The notes: generated from the sequence alone by a model not told the origin. Positions 33,780 to 43,496 are shown, numbered from the stretch's first letter. The stretch is 64,000 nucleotides of DNA from Amycolatopsis benzoatilytica AK 16/65 (GCF_000383915.1 NZ_KB912942.1:3717795-3781794), one strand, 5' to 3'. Program-made: numbers and translations.

Positions 33780-36700
33780 CTAGCGGGACGCGGACACCTC
33801 CGCGATCCACGCGCCGACCACCGTGTCCAGAGTGGACAGCGGAAGGATCCCGTTGCCCAGCACGACGTCGTGGAACGCGCGGATGTCGAACCGGTCGCCG
33901 AGCGCCGCCTCCGCCTCGGCGCGGACGCGCTGGATCTCCAGCCGCCCCACCATGTAGCTCAGCGCCTGACCCGGATTCGCGACGTACCGGTCGATCTCCG
34001 CCTCGATCTCGATCTTCGCCATCGGCGTGTGCTCGACCAGGTAGTCCACCGCCTGCTGCCGGGTCCAGCCCAGCGCGTGCAGCCCGGTGTCCACCACCAG
34101 CCGGCCGGCCCGCATCGAGTCCTGGGTGAGCATCCCGAAGCGGGTGACGTCGTCGGAGTACAGGCCCATCTCGTCGGCCAGCCGCTCCGCGTAGAGGCCC
34201 CATCCCTCGATGTAGGCGTTGAACGGCGCGATCCGGCGCAGCAACGGCAGATCGGCGAGCTCCTGCGCGAACGTCAGCTGGAAGTGGTGTCCCGGTACGG
34301 CTTCGTGGAACGCGATCGCTTCGCTGGTGTAGCGCGGCCGCGAGCTGGCCTCGTAGGTGTTCGCGTAGTACGTGCCGGGCCGGGAGCCGTCGAACGCCGC
34401 CTGCAGGTAGTAGGCGATGGTGCCGCTCGCGGCGTCCGCCTCCGGTACCGGGGCCACCTCGCACTTGGCGTCCGGAACCCGGGAGAACCATTGCGGAGCA
34501 ACGGTTTCTGCCCGGGCGATGGCGGTACGGGCACCATCCAGCAGCTCCTCGCCGTCGCGCCAGCGCAGCGCGGGGTCGTTGCGCAGCCGCTCGAAGATCT
34601 CCGAAAGCTCGCCGGTGCCGAACAGCTTGGCGCCCAGCTCGCGGTATTCCTCCGCCAGCTGCTCGCCAATGCGCAGGCCCGTCTCGTGCAGCTCCGGTGC
34701 GGTGCGGTCGGTGGTGGTGTGCGCGCGGATCAGGCCCTGGTACTTCTCCAGCCCGCCCGGCAGGTGCGAGATGCCCGGCTGGCTGTCGGTCTTCGCCACC
34801 GGAAGCACCTTCTCGGCGAGGAAGTCCCGGTAGCGCGCGTACGCGGGCCGGACGACCTCGGCGAGCAGCCGGTCGCGTTCCTCGGCGAACCCGGCGACCT
34901 CGACCGCCGGCGTCACCCGGAACGGGTCGCCCGCCTCGTTCGCGAGGTACCGCTCGACGTACTCGATCCCGGTGCGCACCAGGAAGTCCGGCGGCGCGAA
35001 CCCGTCCGCCACGGTCGAGCCCTGCGCGTCGATCACCGCGTCCAGGTAGCCGCCGACCGCGGCCAGCCGGGCGAGATAGTCGCGCGCCCGGTCCTCGTTG
35101 TCCGGAACCAGCGCCGGCAGGATGGTGATCAGGTTCAGCGCGGGCGAGCTGAAGCCGTCGCTCACCGCGAACCCGGACAGCCGCGAATCGATCGTGTCGA
35201 TCGCGCCGCGGGCGTGGGTGAGCACGACCTCGCGGGTGACGACCTCGGACGCGCTGAGCCCGGCCGGGTCGATCGCCTCGGCCCGCTCGGCGAGCGCGGC
35301 GTACGCGGCCCGGTCCCGCTCCGCCGCGGCGAGGCTCGGGTCGGCCAGCTTGGTGTGGTCGCCGGGCAGACCGTAGACGGTGCGCTCCAGCGGCTCCCGC
35401 TCGAAGTCCAGCTCGATCAGCTCGGCGGCCAGCCCGTTGACGGTGTCGCCGTGGCCGGCCACCCACTCGGTGACCACCGCGTCGAGCACCGACAGCGGCA
35501 GCGAACCGCCGGACAGCACCAGGTCGTGGAACTCGCGGATGTCGAACCGGCTGCCGAGGCGCTCTTCGGCCTCCTGGCGCAGCCGCTGGATCTCCAGCCG
35601 GCCCACCATGTACGCGAGCGCCTGGCCCGGGTACGCGAGGTAGCGGTCCACCTCGGACTCGATCTCGACCCGCGCCATCGGCGTGTGCTCGACCAGGTAG
35701 TCCACCGCCTGCTGCCGGGTCCAGCCCAGCGCGTGCAGCCCGGTGTCCACCACCAGCCGGCCGGCCCGCATCGACTCCAAGGTGAGCATGCCGAGCAGCG
35801 CCACGTCGTCGGAGTACAGGCCCATCTCGTCGGCCAGGCGCTCGGTGTAGAGGCCCCAGCCCTCGGCGTATGCGGTGAACCCGCCGATCCGGCGCATCAG
35901 CGGCAGGTCGGTGAGGTCGAGCGCGGCGCTGAGCTGGAAGTGGTGGCCCGGGATCGCCTCGTGAAACGCGGTCGCCTCGGCGGTGTGCCGGAACCGCTCG
36001 GTCGCCTCGTGCGTGTTCGCGAAGTAGGTGCCCGGCCGGGACCCGTCGACCGCGGGAGGCATGTAGTACGCGGGCGGCCCGCCCGGTGCGGAGTCCGCCG
36101 GAACCGGCTCGACCACCCAGGGGTGCTGCGGGATGCGGCCGAACCACTTCGGCGCCTCCGCCTCGGCGCGCGCGATCGCGGTGCGCGCGCCCTCGAGCAG
36201 CTCGTCGGCGCTGGTCCAACGGAGCTTCGGGTCGGTGCGCAGGCGCTCGAAGATCTCCGGCAGCTCGCGGGTGCCGAAGACCCGCTCGCCGAGCGCCTGG
36301 TACTCCGGGACCTGCCCGGCGATCACCGCGAGGCCGGTTTCGTGCAGGTCCCGCGGGGTGCGGGTGCTGGTGGTGTGCTTGCGGACGAGCCGGGCGTAGA
36401 TCTCGTCCCCGCCCGGAAGCCAGGAGACGCCGGCCTTGTCGTCGGGGCGGCCGTGCTGGAGGACTTCGGCCTCGAGGAAGTCGCGGTACTCGCGGAAGCC
36501 GGGACGCACGACCTCGCGCAACAGCTGGGCACGCCGCTCGGCGAAGTCCTCGTCGGGCGCCTCGTGCCGCGCCAGCGGGTCGCTGTCCGGCTCGGCGAGG
36601 TACCGGTCGATCTGCGCGATCGCCCCCTTGACCAAGCGCTCGACCGGCACCCGCCCGGCGGCGATGCCGTCGCGGTGCCGCTGCGCGAACGTGCGCAGAT

Positions 36701-37103
36701 AGCCCGGGATCTCGGCGAGCCGGCCGAGATGCGCTTCCGCGACCGAACCGGCGGCCATCGGCATCATCGGCAGGACGGTCAGCAGCGCGGAGGCGGGCCC
36801 GATGAACAGATCGGAGACGGTGAACTCGGCCGCGTGGCTGTCGAACTGGTCGAACACCGCGTCGATCGAACTGAGCAGCACCTCCCGAGTGACCCGGTCG
36901 GCGCTGTCCAGCCCTGCTGGGTCGATCTCTTCGGCGCGCGCGCGAAGGCCGGCGAGCACCTCCCGGTACGCGGCCTCGGCAGCCGCCCCCGGATCGCCGA
37001 GCCCCGGCGCGTCCGGCCGAATCCCGAGCACAGCGGCGTCGAGCGGCTCATGGTCGAACGACGCCTCTACGAACTCGTCGGCGAGATCGGAAACGACGGA
37101 CAT
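33780..37103 (-). CDS. Fused tandem DUF885 metallopeptidase-like protein
   Basis: 1107 residues made of two complete DUF885 domains, about 1-555 and 556-1107; the family is normally one domain of about 550-600. Each half has its own zinc-site motif (AFHEAIPGHHFQL and AFHEAVPGHHFQL) and its own EGWGLYTERLADEMGLYSDD or EGWGLYAERLADEMGLYSDD block, so both look active. ATG 37103 follows GGGGG. Parts of the two halves are identical in DNA (102 bp at 34017-34118 and 35673-35774), which points to gene conversion. DUF885 proteins are HExxH-like peptidases; the role here is unknown. Repeat copy 6 marks the 3' end. Confidence 0.9.
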   Translation of the reverse strand: MSVVSDLADEFVEASFDHEPLDAAVLGIRPDAPGLGDPGAAAEAAYREVLAGLRARAEEIDPAGLDSADRVTREVLLSSIDAVFDQFDSHAAEFTVSDLFIGPASALLTVLPMMPMAAGSVAEAHLGRLAEIPGYLRTFAQRHRDGIAAGRVPVERLVKGAIAQIDRYLAEPDSDPLARHEAPDEDFAERRAQLLREVVRPGFREYRDFLEAEVLQHGRPDDKAGVSWLPGGDEIYARLVRKHTTSTRTPRDLHETGLAVIAGQVPEYQALGERVFGTRELPEIFERLRTDPKLRWTSADELLEGARTAIARAEAEAPKWFGRIPQHPWVVEPVPADSAPGGPPAYYMPPAVDGSRPGTYFANTHEATERFRHTAEATAFHEAIPGHHFQLSAALDLTDLPLMRRIGGFTAYAEGWGLYTERLADEMGLYSDDVALLGMLTLESMRAGRLVVDTGLHALGWTRQQAVDYLVEHTPMARVEIESEVDRYLAYPGQALAYMVGRLEIQRLRQEAEERLGSRFDIREFHDLVLSGGSLPLSVLDAVVTEWVAGHGDTVNGLAAELIELDFEREPLERTVYGLPGDHTKLADPSLAAAERDRAAYAALAERAEAIDPAGLSASEVVTREVVLTHARGAIDTIDSRLSGFAVSDGFSSPALNLITILPALVPDNEDRARDYLARLAAVGGYLDAVIDAQGSTVADGFAPPDFLVRTGIEYVERYLANEAGDPFRVTPAVEVAGFAEERDRLLAEVVRPAYARYRDFLAEKVLPVAKTDSQPGISHLPGGLEKYQGLIRAHTTTDRTAPELHETGLRIGEQLAEEYRELGAKLFGTGELSEIFERLRNDPALRWRDGEELLDGARTAIARAETVAPQWFSRVPDAKCEVAPVPEADAASGTIAYYLQAAFDGSRPGTYYANTYEASSRPRYTSEAIAFHEAVPGHHFQLTFAQELADLPLLRRIAPFNAYIEGWGLYAERLADEMGLYSDDVTRFGMLTQDSMRAGRLVVDTGLHALGWTRQQAVDYLVEHTPMAKIEIEAEIDRYVANPGQALSYMVGRLEIQRVRAEAEAALGDRFDIRAFHDVVLGNGILPLSTLDTVVGAWIAEVSASR

Positions 37104-37342
37104 CGGCAGTGCCCCCAAGGATTGACGTCAGGTGTGCTGCCGACCCTAATCGAGATCGGAGCCGGGCCGGGCGGTGATTCGCCCGGACCGCGAACACGGG
37201 CCCGCGCGATCCTCGCCCCCCTGCCCGCACCCGCCGCCGCCCAGTCCCCTTCTCGCCCCGCTGCCGAGACGGTCCGCCCCGCATCCGGTGAACCGGGGCA
37301 CGCCGGATGCGGGAGTGCGGCCTGGTTCGGCGGGCGAGGCGG

Positions 37343-37348
37343 TAGCGT
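37343..37348 (+). promoter_or_regulatory. -10 box of leaderless promoter
   Basis: TAGCGT ends seven bases before GTG 37356, which selects that start codon over GTG 37362. Confidence 0.55.
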
Positions 37349-37355
37349 TGCCGGA

Positions 37356-38639
37356 GTGGCCGTGACCGATCCCGCCGACATCCGCCTGCTCGCCGCGCTC
37401 GCCGAGCTGGGCAAGGGGGCTGTCCACGAACTCGCGGCGAAGGTCGGGATGGATCCGCGAGAGGTCGCGTACCGGCTGGTCGCGCTGTCCGGCAGCGGGC
37501 TGCCGCTGCTCGTCGGCGTCGAGAGCGACCCCAACGGGCTTCGTGCGGCGATCTCCGGAGCGCCCGCGTCCTGGCAGCGTCCGCAGGGCGGGCCTGGGTC
37601 CGCGCCGTTCCCGGCAGCCCGGCCCCAAGGCGGCCCCGCAGCCGGACCACAAGGCGGCTCGCCCAGCACCTCGGGGCCGGTCTCGCCCGCGCAAGCCGGG
37701 ATGAACCCGGGCGTTTCCGGCGCCTACCCGCCCGGCCCCAACGGCATTCCCGCGTCCGGGGCGAGGCCGAACCCCGCCGTCTCCGGCGCGTACCAGCCCG
37801 GTCCCAACGGCATTCCCGCCGGGCCGAACCCGGGGGTTTCGGGTGCCTACCCGCCGCCGAACGGACCGGGTCCGATGCCCGGCCCGGGGACGTCCGGCGC
37901 CTTCTCGGCAGGACCCAACGGCATTCCGGCCGGGCCAGGGATGTCCGGGTCGTACTCGCCGGGCCAGACCGGGCTGCCGAATCCGGGCCGGTCCGGCGCG
38001 TATGCCCCGGCGCAGACCGGCCTGAACCCCGGCGTCTCCGGCTCGTACCCGCCCGGACCGAACGGTATTCCGGCGGCGCAGCCGTACGGAACGCCCGCAC
38101 CGCCGCCCAACGGCTACAGCGGACCGGCCGCGCATCCGGACCCGGTCCTGAGCACCTGGGGCGTCCCGCAGACCGCGTCGTGGGCGCGCGGCGACGATCC
38201 TCGTCCCGCCGCCGGCCCGGCCAAGAAGGGCCGGATCGGCGAGACGATGCAGTCCCAGGGCCTCGAGGGCGAGCAGTTGTCGGTGCAGCTGCTCGAAGTC
38301 CAGGACCCGGCCGACTTCCTCTTCGGCGCCGCCGGCTACCGGCTGGAGGACGGCGAGCGAGCTGTCGTCGTGCACACCGAGATCACCAACCGCGGGCCGA
38401 TCCCGTTCGCGTCGTTGCCGGACAACTACCTCGAGCTGGTCACCGACAGCGGCGACGTCGTCGGCAAGGCCCCGGTTTCGCTCACCTCGCGGCCGCCGCA
38501 CAAGATCGGCGTCCAGCCGGGCGAAACACTCGGCGGGCACACCGTCTACGTGCTCCCGGACGCGACCCGGGTGGTCGCCGTCCGCTGGAGCCCGCGCCCG
38601 GAGCCGGACGAGCGCACCCTGACCTGGTCGGTCGACTAA
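37356..38639 (+). CDS. AsnC-type winged-helix, Pro/Gly-repeat, Ig-like domain protein
   Basis: 427 residues in three parts. Residues 1-65 look like a winged helix: PADIRLLAALAELGKGAVHELAAKVGMDPREVAYRLVAL. About 70-265 is a low-complexity region built on degenerate repeats of NPGVSGAYPPGPNGIPA and SGSYSPGQTG forms. The last 140 residues form a beta-rich DUF4352-like domain: LSVQLLEVQDPADFLFGAAG, AVVVHTEITNRGPIPFASL, and TVYVLPDATRVVAVRWSPRP. There is no signal peptide or membrane helix, so the Ig-like part would be cytoplasmic unless secreted by another route. No function is known. Confidence 0.75.
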   Translation: MAVTDPADIRLLAALAELGKGAVHELAAKVGMDPREVAYRLVALSGSGLPLLVGVESDPNGLRAAISGAPASWQRPQGGPGSAPFPAARPQGGPAAGPQGGSPSTSGPVSPAQAGMNPGVSGAYPPGPNGIPASGARPNPAVSGAYQPGPNGIPAGPNPGVSGAYPPPNGPGPMPGPGTSGAFSAGPNGIPAGPGMSGSYSPGQTGLPNPGRSGAYAPAQTGLNPGVSGSYPPGPNGIPAAQPYGTPAPPPNGYSGPAAHPDPVLSTWGVPQTASWARGDDPRPAAGPAKKGRIGETMQSQGLEGEQLSVQLLEVQDPADFLFGAAGYRLEDGERAVVVHTEITNRGPIPFASLPDNYLELVTDSGDVVGKAPVSLTSRPPHKIGVQPGETLGGHTVYVLPDATRVVAVRWSPRPEPDERTLTWSVD

Positions 38640-38649
38640 CCCGAAGTTC

Positions 38650-38696
38650 GTGAAGGGAACATTGGGGGACGCAGAGTCCCTCACTGTTCCCCGCAC
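38650..38696. repeat. Dispersed palindromic element, copy 7 (degenerate)
   Basis: A 47-bp element with several mismatches (ends CCCCGCAC instead of CCCTTCAC). It lies 11 bp past the preceding gene and between convergent genes. Confidence 0.78.
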
Positions 38697-38732
38697 GCAC
38701 CGGAACCAGGATCGACCGGGACCGCCGGGCGG

Positions 38733-39659
38733 CTAGTTTCCGTCCCGGAGGATCTCCAAGGCCCCGGCGAGGTCGGCCGGGTACTCCGCCTCGAACTCGA
38801 CCCAGCGGCCGTCCGCCGGGTGCGCGAAGCCGAGCGTCCGCGCGTGCAGCCATTGCCGCGAAAGGCCTAGCTTGCGTGCCAGCACCGGGTCCGCCCCGTA
38901 GGTCAGGTCCCCGGCACAGGGGTGGCGCAACGCGGAGAAGTGCACGCGGATCTGGTGCGTCCGCCCGGTCTCCAGCTTCACGTGCGCCAGCGACGCCGCC
39001 CGGAACGCCTCGACCACCTCGTAGTGCGTGACGCTCGGCCGTCCGCCCGCCACGACCGCGAACTTGTAGTCGTGTCGCGGGTGCCGGTCGATCGGGGCGT
39101 CGATGGTGCCGCGCATCGGGTCCGGGTGGCCCTGGACGACGGCGTGATAGCCCTTGTCGACGGTCCGTTCCTTGAACGCCCGCTTCAACACGGTGTACGC
39201 GTGCTCGCTCTTCGCCACCACCATCACGCCGGTGGTGCCCGCGTCGAGCCGGTGCACGACGCCCTGGCGCTCGGCCGCGCCGGACGTCGAGATCCGCAGC
39301 CCGGCGGCGGCCAGCCCGCCCACCACGGTCGGGCCGGTCCAGCCCGGGCTCGGGTGCACGGCGACGCCGACCGGCTTCGAAATCACCACGATGTCGTCGT
39401 CGTCGTGCAGGATCCGCATGCCTTCGACCGGCTCGGCGATGATCTCCGCCGGCCGTTCCGGTTCGGGCAGGGTGACCTCGAGCAGCCCGCCGCCGGTGAG
39501 CCGGTCCGATTTGCCCGCCGGACGGCCGTCCAGCAGCACGTCGCCCGCCTCGGCCAGTTCGGCGACCGCGGTGCGGGAGAGACCGAGCATCTTGGCCAGC
39601 CCGGCGTCGACCCGCATTCCGTCGAGCCCGTCCGGGACGGGCAGCATCCGGGCGCTCAC
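38733..39659 (-). CDS. rluD: RluA/RluD-family 23S rRNA pseudouridine synthase
   Basis: 308 residues from GTG 39659, overlapping the lspA stop by 4 bp. An S4 RNA-binding domain opens the protein ([35 protein letters not shown]). The catalytic domain has motif [25 protein letters not shown] with the active Asp, and motif [28 protein letters not shown]. Adjacency to lspA is typical of the actinobacterial lspA-rluD pair. RluD is the likely ortholog, but RluC-like specificity cannot be excluded. Confidence 0.9.
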   Translation of the reverse strand: MSARMLPVPDGLDGMRVDAGLAKMLGLSRTAVAELAEAGDVLLDGRPAGKSDRLTGGGLLEVTLPEPERPAEIIAEPVEGMRILHDDDDIVVISKPVGVAVHPSPGWTGPTVVGGLAAAGLRISTSGAAERQGVVHRLDAGTTGVMVVAKSEHAYTVLKRAFKERTVDKGYHAVVQGHPDPMRGTIDAPIDRHPRHDYKFAVVAGGRPSVTHYEVVEAFRAASLAHVKLETGRTHQIRVHFSALRHPCAGDLTYGADPVLARKLGLSRQWLHARTLGFAHPADGRWVEFEAEYPADLAGALEILRDGN

Positions 39660-40288
39660 GCCTTTTCCTTCTTCTTGCGCGTCGAGGTGCCGTCGTAGTC
39701 CCGGCCGAGCAGCGACAGGAGCACGATCAGCGCGCCGCCGACGGTGATCCCGCAGTCGGCGATGTTGAAAATCGCGAAGCCCTGCCCGTTCGGCACGAAC
39801 GCGGAGATGAAGTCCACGACGTGGCCGCGCAGGAATCCGGGTTCGCGGAAGAACCGGTCGGTCAGGTTGCCGAGCGCGCCGGCGAGGACCAGGCCGAGGC
39901 CGATCGCCCAGCCGACCGAGCGCAGCCTGCGCGCGATCCACACGATCGCGACCACGACGGCGATCGCGATCAGGGCCAGCACCCAGGTCATGCCGGTGGC
40001 CATGGAGAACGCCGCGCCCGCGTTGCGGATCACCTGCAGGTAGATCAGCCCGCCGAGGATCGGCTTCGGCGGCTGGCCCTCCAGGTTCGCCACCACGAGG
40101 TTCTTGGTGAGCAGGTCGAGGGCCCAGAGCACCGCCGCGACGGCGAACACCACCCAGACGACCCGTCGTTTCGGCGCCTGCGCTTCAGTCGCTTCGGTCT
40201 CGGCCGCGGCAGTGTCGGCCGCCCCCGGCTCGGGCGGGTCCACGGGCGGGGAGACTTCGGATTCGGACGGCGAAGGGTCGGTGCTCAC
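39656..40288 (-). CDS. lspA: Lipoprotein signal peptidase LspA
   Basis: 210 residues from GTG 40288 with GGGGGA upstream. The first 55 residues are an acidic Pro/Glu/Ala-rich cytoplasmic extension, absent from E. coli LspA but common in actinobacteria. Four membrane segments follow. The catalytic Asp residues are in [22 protein letters not shown] and [14 protein letters not shown]; the conserved [14 protein letters not shown] also fits. It cleaves prolipoprotein signal peptides at the lipobox Cys, such as those of the lipoproteins in this window. Confidence 0.94.
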   Translation of the reverse strand: MSTDPSPSESEVSPPVDPPEPGAADTAAAETEATEAQAPKRRVVWVVFAVAAVLWALDLLTKNLVVANLEGQPPKPILGGLIYLQVIRNAGAAFSMATGMTWVLALIAIAVVVAIVWIARRLRSVGWAIGLGLVLAGALGNLTDRFFREPGFLRGHVVDFISAFVPNGQGFAIFNIADCGITVGGALIVLLSLLGRDYDGTSTRKKKEKA

Positions 40289-40427
40289 TCCCCCATTGTC
40301 CACGTCCGCGCCCGGGCGGGTCGCGGCGGCAGGCAGCACCGGCGGAGCCGGCCTAATCCGGTCGCTCGAACCACGCCGGAGCGGCCGTCATCGACGGCAT
40401 GACCCGCTCGCCCAACCTGCCGCGTGA

Positions 40428-41765
40428 TCAGGAACAGAACGGGGGCAGCTCGCGCGGGTCTCCCACCGGAGCCCACCGCCCGTCCGCCTTCGCGTACTCC
40501 CACCGCGCACCGCGGGCGATGACCTGCCGCAGCGCAAGCACCAGGCGGTCCACATGTTCCTCAGTGCTGCCCAGCCCCAGGCTCACCCGCACCGCCTGCT
40601 GCCCGTCGGCACCGGTCTCCCGGATCAGCCGCCGCGTCGCCACGTGTGCGCAGAACGCCCCGTCGCGAACCCCGATCCCGTATTCCGCCGACAGCACCGC
40701 CGCCAGCCACCCCGGGTCAAACCCGTCCAGCACGAAACTCACCGTGCCCACCCGGTCCCCCGGAGCATCGAAGAACCGCAGCTCAGCGCATCCGGGAAGG
40801 CCGGCCAGCCCCTTGCGCAGCCGCTCCAGCAGCGCGGCTTCGTGCGAGCCCACGGCATCCCAGCTCGCGGCCAGCTCCTCGCAGGCGACCCCCAGCGCAT
40901 ACACGCCGACGGTGTTCGGCGAACCAGCCTCGTGCCGCTCCTCGCCGGTGTTCCACACGACGGCTTCCTCGGTGACCAGCTTCGTCGCACCCCCGCCCGC
41001 CAGGTACGGCTGCGCCGCCCGCAACCAGTCGCTGCGTCCGATCAGCGCACCGGCGCCGAACGGCGCGTACAGCTTGTGCCCGGACAACGCGACGTAGTCG
41101 ACATCCAGTTCCCGCAACGAAATCCGCCGGTGCGGTGCCAGCTGCGCGGCGTCCAGCGCGACTCGCGCACCGTGTTTCCGGGCCACCGCGGCGATCTCGG
41201 CGACCGGCAGCAGCTCGCCGGTCACGTTCGACGCGCCCGCGACCACCACCAGCCGGGGCCCTTCCGGGCAGTCCGCCAGCGCTTCGTCCACAACGGACAC
41301 CGCGGCGAGCCGGGTCCGCGGCAGCTGCACGCGCCGCACGTTCGGGCCGCGCCACGGCAGCAGCGCGGCGTGGTGCTCGCTGTCGAAGACGACGACAGAA
41401 GTCTTGCGCGGCAACGCTTTCGCCAGCAGGTTGAACGAGTCGGTGGTGTTGCGGGTGAAGACCACCGAGTCACCGGCGCGGGCGTCGACGAAGCGGCGCA
41501 GGATGTCGCGCGTGCGCTCGTACAGCCGGGTGGAGACCTGGGACGCGAACCCGGCGCCCCGGTGCACGCTGGCGTACCAGGGCAGGAACTCCTCGACCGC
41601 CGAGCGGACCTTGTCCAGACAGGGCGCGCTGGCCGCGTGGTCGAGGTTGGCGTACCCGATGTCGCCGCCGGTCACCAGCGGCACTCGCAGCGCCGCACCG
41701 GCGACCGCGGGAACAGTGGCGGGACCAGCGTAAACAGCAGTGGTCCGGTCGAGTGCGAGAGTCAT
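40428..41765 (-). CDS. Class V aminotransferase, cysteine-desulfurase-like, SAM-IV controlled
   Basis: 445 residues. The PLP Lys is K231 in VALSGHKLYAPFGAGALIG; VALDAAQLAPHRRISL and YANLDHAASAP are further class V blocks. C372 in GVRDGAFCAH matches the position of the catalytic Cys in SufS-type cysteine desulfurases (RxGxxC), so sulfur transfer from cysteine is plausible. The 5' leader is a SAM-IV riboswitch, which ties expression to S-adenosylmethionine level and hence to sulfur amino-acid metabolism. The neighbours are not Suf or Isc genes. Isopenicillin-epimerase-like or kynureninase-like activity is an alternative. Confidence 0.85.
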   Translation of the reverse strand: MTLALDRTTAVYAGPATVPAVAGAALRVPLVTGGDIGYANLDHAASAPCLDKVRSAVEEFLPWYASVHRGAGFASQVSTRLYERTRDILRRFVDARAGDSVVFTRNTTDSFNLLAKALPRKTSVVVFDSEHHAALLPWRGPNVRRVQLPRTRLAAVSVVDEALADCPEGPRLVVVAGASNVTGELLPVAEIAAVARKHGARVALDAAQLAPHRRISLRELDVDYVALSGHKLYAPFGAGALIGRSDWLRAAQPYLAGGGATKLVTEEAVVWNTGEERHEAGSPNTVGVYALGVACEELAASWDAVGSHEAALLERLRKGLAGLPGCAELRFFDAPGDRVGTVSFVLDGFDPGWLAAVLSAEYGIGVRDGAFCAHVATRRLIRETGADGQQAVRVSLGLGSTEEHVDRLVLALRQVIARGARWEYAKADGRWAPVGDPRELPPFCS

Positions 41766-41829
41766 GACGACGCCTCCTCGGCGTTCCGGGGGACCCCCGG
41801 CGAGGGGCCCGCGCTTGCCTGCCGCATGG

Positions 41830-41922
41830 CGCGACCGGCCTGGTCTTCACCCGGGGCACCCCACCGCGGTAGGAGGGTTGCCGGCCAGCAAGCCGGGGCT
41901 TCGCGCTGGCACTCATGACCTG
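41830..41922 (-). promoter_or_regulatory. SAM-IV riboswitch
   Basis: On the minus strand the leader begins GGTCATGAGTGCCAGCG, continues AAGCCCCGGCTTGCTGGCC, GGCAACCCTCC, GCGGTGGGGTGCCCCGGG, and closes TGAAGACCAGGCC. These are the conserved blocks of SAM-IV: outer P1 pairing GGTC/GACC, the SAM-I-like core and the GGTGGGGTGCCCCGG stem. The gene start lies about 65 bases further on. Between them a G/C hairpin (CCGGGGG and CCCCCGG) precedes the ribosome site GAGGAGG, so translational control is likely. Confidence 0.88.
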
Positions 41923-42017
41923 ACCCGGACGATAGCGGACTACCCCGGCACTGAGCCAGCCCCTTCCCGTGATCTGAGACGGCGGTCACCCCGTTCATCC
42001 ACAATGGACACTGGAGA

Positions 42018-43496
42018 TCAGGCGCCGGACTCCCCGCGCCAGCGCGCGAGCCGGCCCGCCCGGTCCACCGCCCGGATGCGCGCTTCGGTGGCGTCGCGGA
42101 CGTCGGCGGTCGCGACCACCAAGAGCTGATCGCCCACTTGCAGCCGGCTCGTCTTCTGCGGCGTGAACCCGGTGCCCCCGCGGACCACCAGGCTCACCGT
42201 CGCGCCGACCGGCAGCCGCAGTTCGGACAGGTACACGCCGTGCAGCTTCGAACCCTTCTGGATGCGCACCTGCAGCAGCTCCGCGCCGAGTTCGTCCAGC
42301 GGCGCGGCGTCGACCTCGATCTCCTGCGCCTGTCCCGATTTCGCCAGCCCGAGCACCCGGGCGAGCGGGCTGAGCGTCGCGCCCTGCAGCAAGGTGAGCA
42401 CGATGACGAGGACGAACACCGCGTCCACCAGCCGGTCCGCGCCGGGAACCCCTTGCGACAGCGGGATCATCGCGAGCACGATCGGCACCGCGCCGCGCAG
42501 CCCGGCCCAGGACAGGAATGCTTGGTCCCGCCACGGCAACCGGAACGGCAGCACCGACAGCACCACCGACAGCGGACGCGCGAGCAGCAGCACCACCGCG
42601 CCCGCGACCAGGCCCGGCACCAGCGCTTCGAGCAGCCGGCTCGGCGACGCGAAAAGACCGAGCAGCACGAACAGTCCGATCTGCGCGAGCCAGCCGAGCC
42701 CTTCGGCGAACGACAGCGTGTCCGACCGGTGCGGCAGTTTCGAGTTGCCCAGCACGAGACCGGCGACGTAGGTGGCCAGCAGACCGGAGGCGTGCGCCAG
42801 CTGCCCCGACGAGTAGGCGAGCACGCAGACCGCCACCGTGGCGAGCGGGTACAGGCCGGTCGCCGGAAGAGCGGCGCGGCGCAACGCTTGCGCGCCCAGC
42901 CAGCCGAAGGCGACGCCCAGTGCCAGCCCGGTGAGCAGTTCGTAGATCACCAGCAGCGGCAGCGACCAGTCGACCGCTTCCCCGGACGCGAGCACCACCA
43001 CCGCGATGTAGGCGGGCGCGTCGTTGATGCCGGACTCCAGCTCCAGCGCGCCGACCAGGCGTCTTCCAACGCCGGCCGTGCGCAGCACGGAAAAGACCGC
43101 CGCGGCGTCAGTGGACGCGAGAACCGAACCCCACAACAGCGCCATTCGCCAGTCGAGCCCGAGCAGCCAGTGCAGCGCCGCGCCGGTGACCGCGATGCTG
43201 ATCGCCACGGCCACTGTGGACAGCATGATTCCGGGCCGCAGCGAGGCTTTCACCGAGGACCAGCGCGTGGTGAGCCCGCCTTCGGTGAGGATCAGGACGA
43301 GCGCGGCGAGCCCGAGCGCCTGGGTGAGCGCGGGGTTGTCGAACCGGATGCCGAACCCGGCTTCGCCGAGCACGACGCCGATCCCGAGGTACAGCAGCAG
43401 CGACGGAAACCCCAGCCGGATGGACACCCGCACGGCGACCACGGAGACCAGCAGGACCAGGCCCCCGACGCCTAACAGCAAGGGAAGTTGGTCCAC
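42018..43496 (-). CDS. CPA1-type K+(Na+)/H+ antiporter with RCK_C domain
   Basis: 492 residues from GTG 43496, after GGGAGGCGAGGA. About twelve membrane segments. The transport motif is ASTDAAAVFSVLRTAGVGRRLVGALELESGINDAPAYI, with the Asp/Asn pair of the CPA family. A C-terminal soluble RCK_C/TrkA_C-like domain (about 405-475: DELGAELLQVRIQKGSKLHGVYLSELRLPVGATVSLVVRGG) should sense nucleotide or pH. This is the NhaP2/CvrA layout. Role: ion and pH homeostasis. Confidence 0.9.
   Translation of the reverse strand: MDQLPLLLGVGGLVLLVSVVAVRVSIRLGFPSLLLYLGIGVVLGEAGFGIRFDNPALTQALGLAALVLILTEGGLTTRWSSVKASLRPGIMLSTVAVAISIAVTGAALHWLLGLDWRMALLWGSVLASTDAAAVFSVLRTAGVGRRLVGALELESGINDAPAYIAVVVLASGEAVDWSLPLLVIYELLTGLALGVAFGWLGAQALRRAALPATGLYPLATVAVCVLAYSSGQLAHASGLLATYVAGLVLGNSKLPHRSDTLSFAEGLGWLAQIGLFVLLGLFASPSRLLEALVPGLVAGAVVLLLARPLSVVLSVLPFRLPWRDQAFLSWAGLRGAVPIVLAMIPLSQGVPGADRLVDAVFVLVIVLTLLQGATLSPLARVLGLAKSGQAQEIEVDAAPLDELGAELLQVRIQKGSKLHGVYLSELRLPVGATVSLVVRGGTGFTPQKTSRLQVGDQLLVVATADVRDATEARIRAVDRAGRLARWRGESGA

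Noticed and set aside
33642..37355. Very long open frame on the plus strand opposite the DUF885 gene
   Set aside because: It is the GC-rich antisense shadow of the DUF885 gene; the true gene in that frame begins at 37356.
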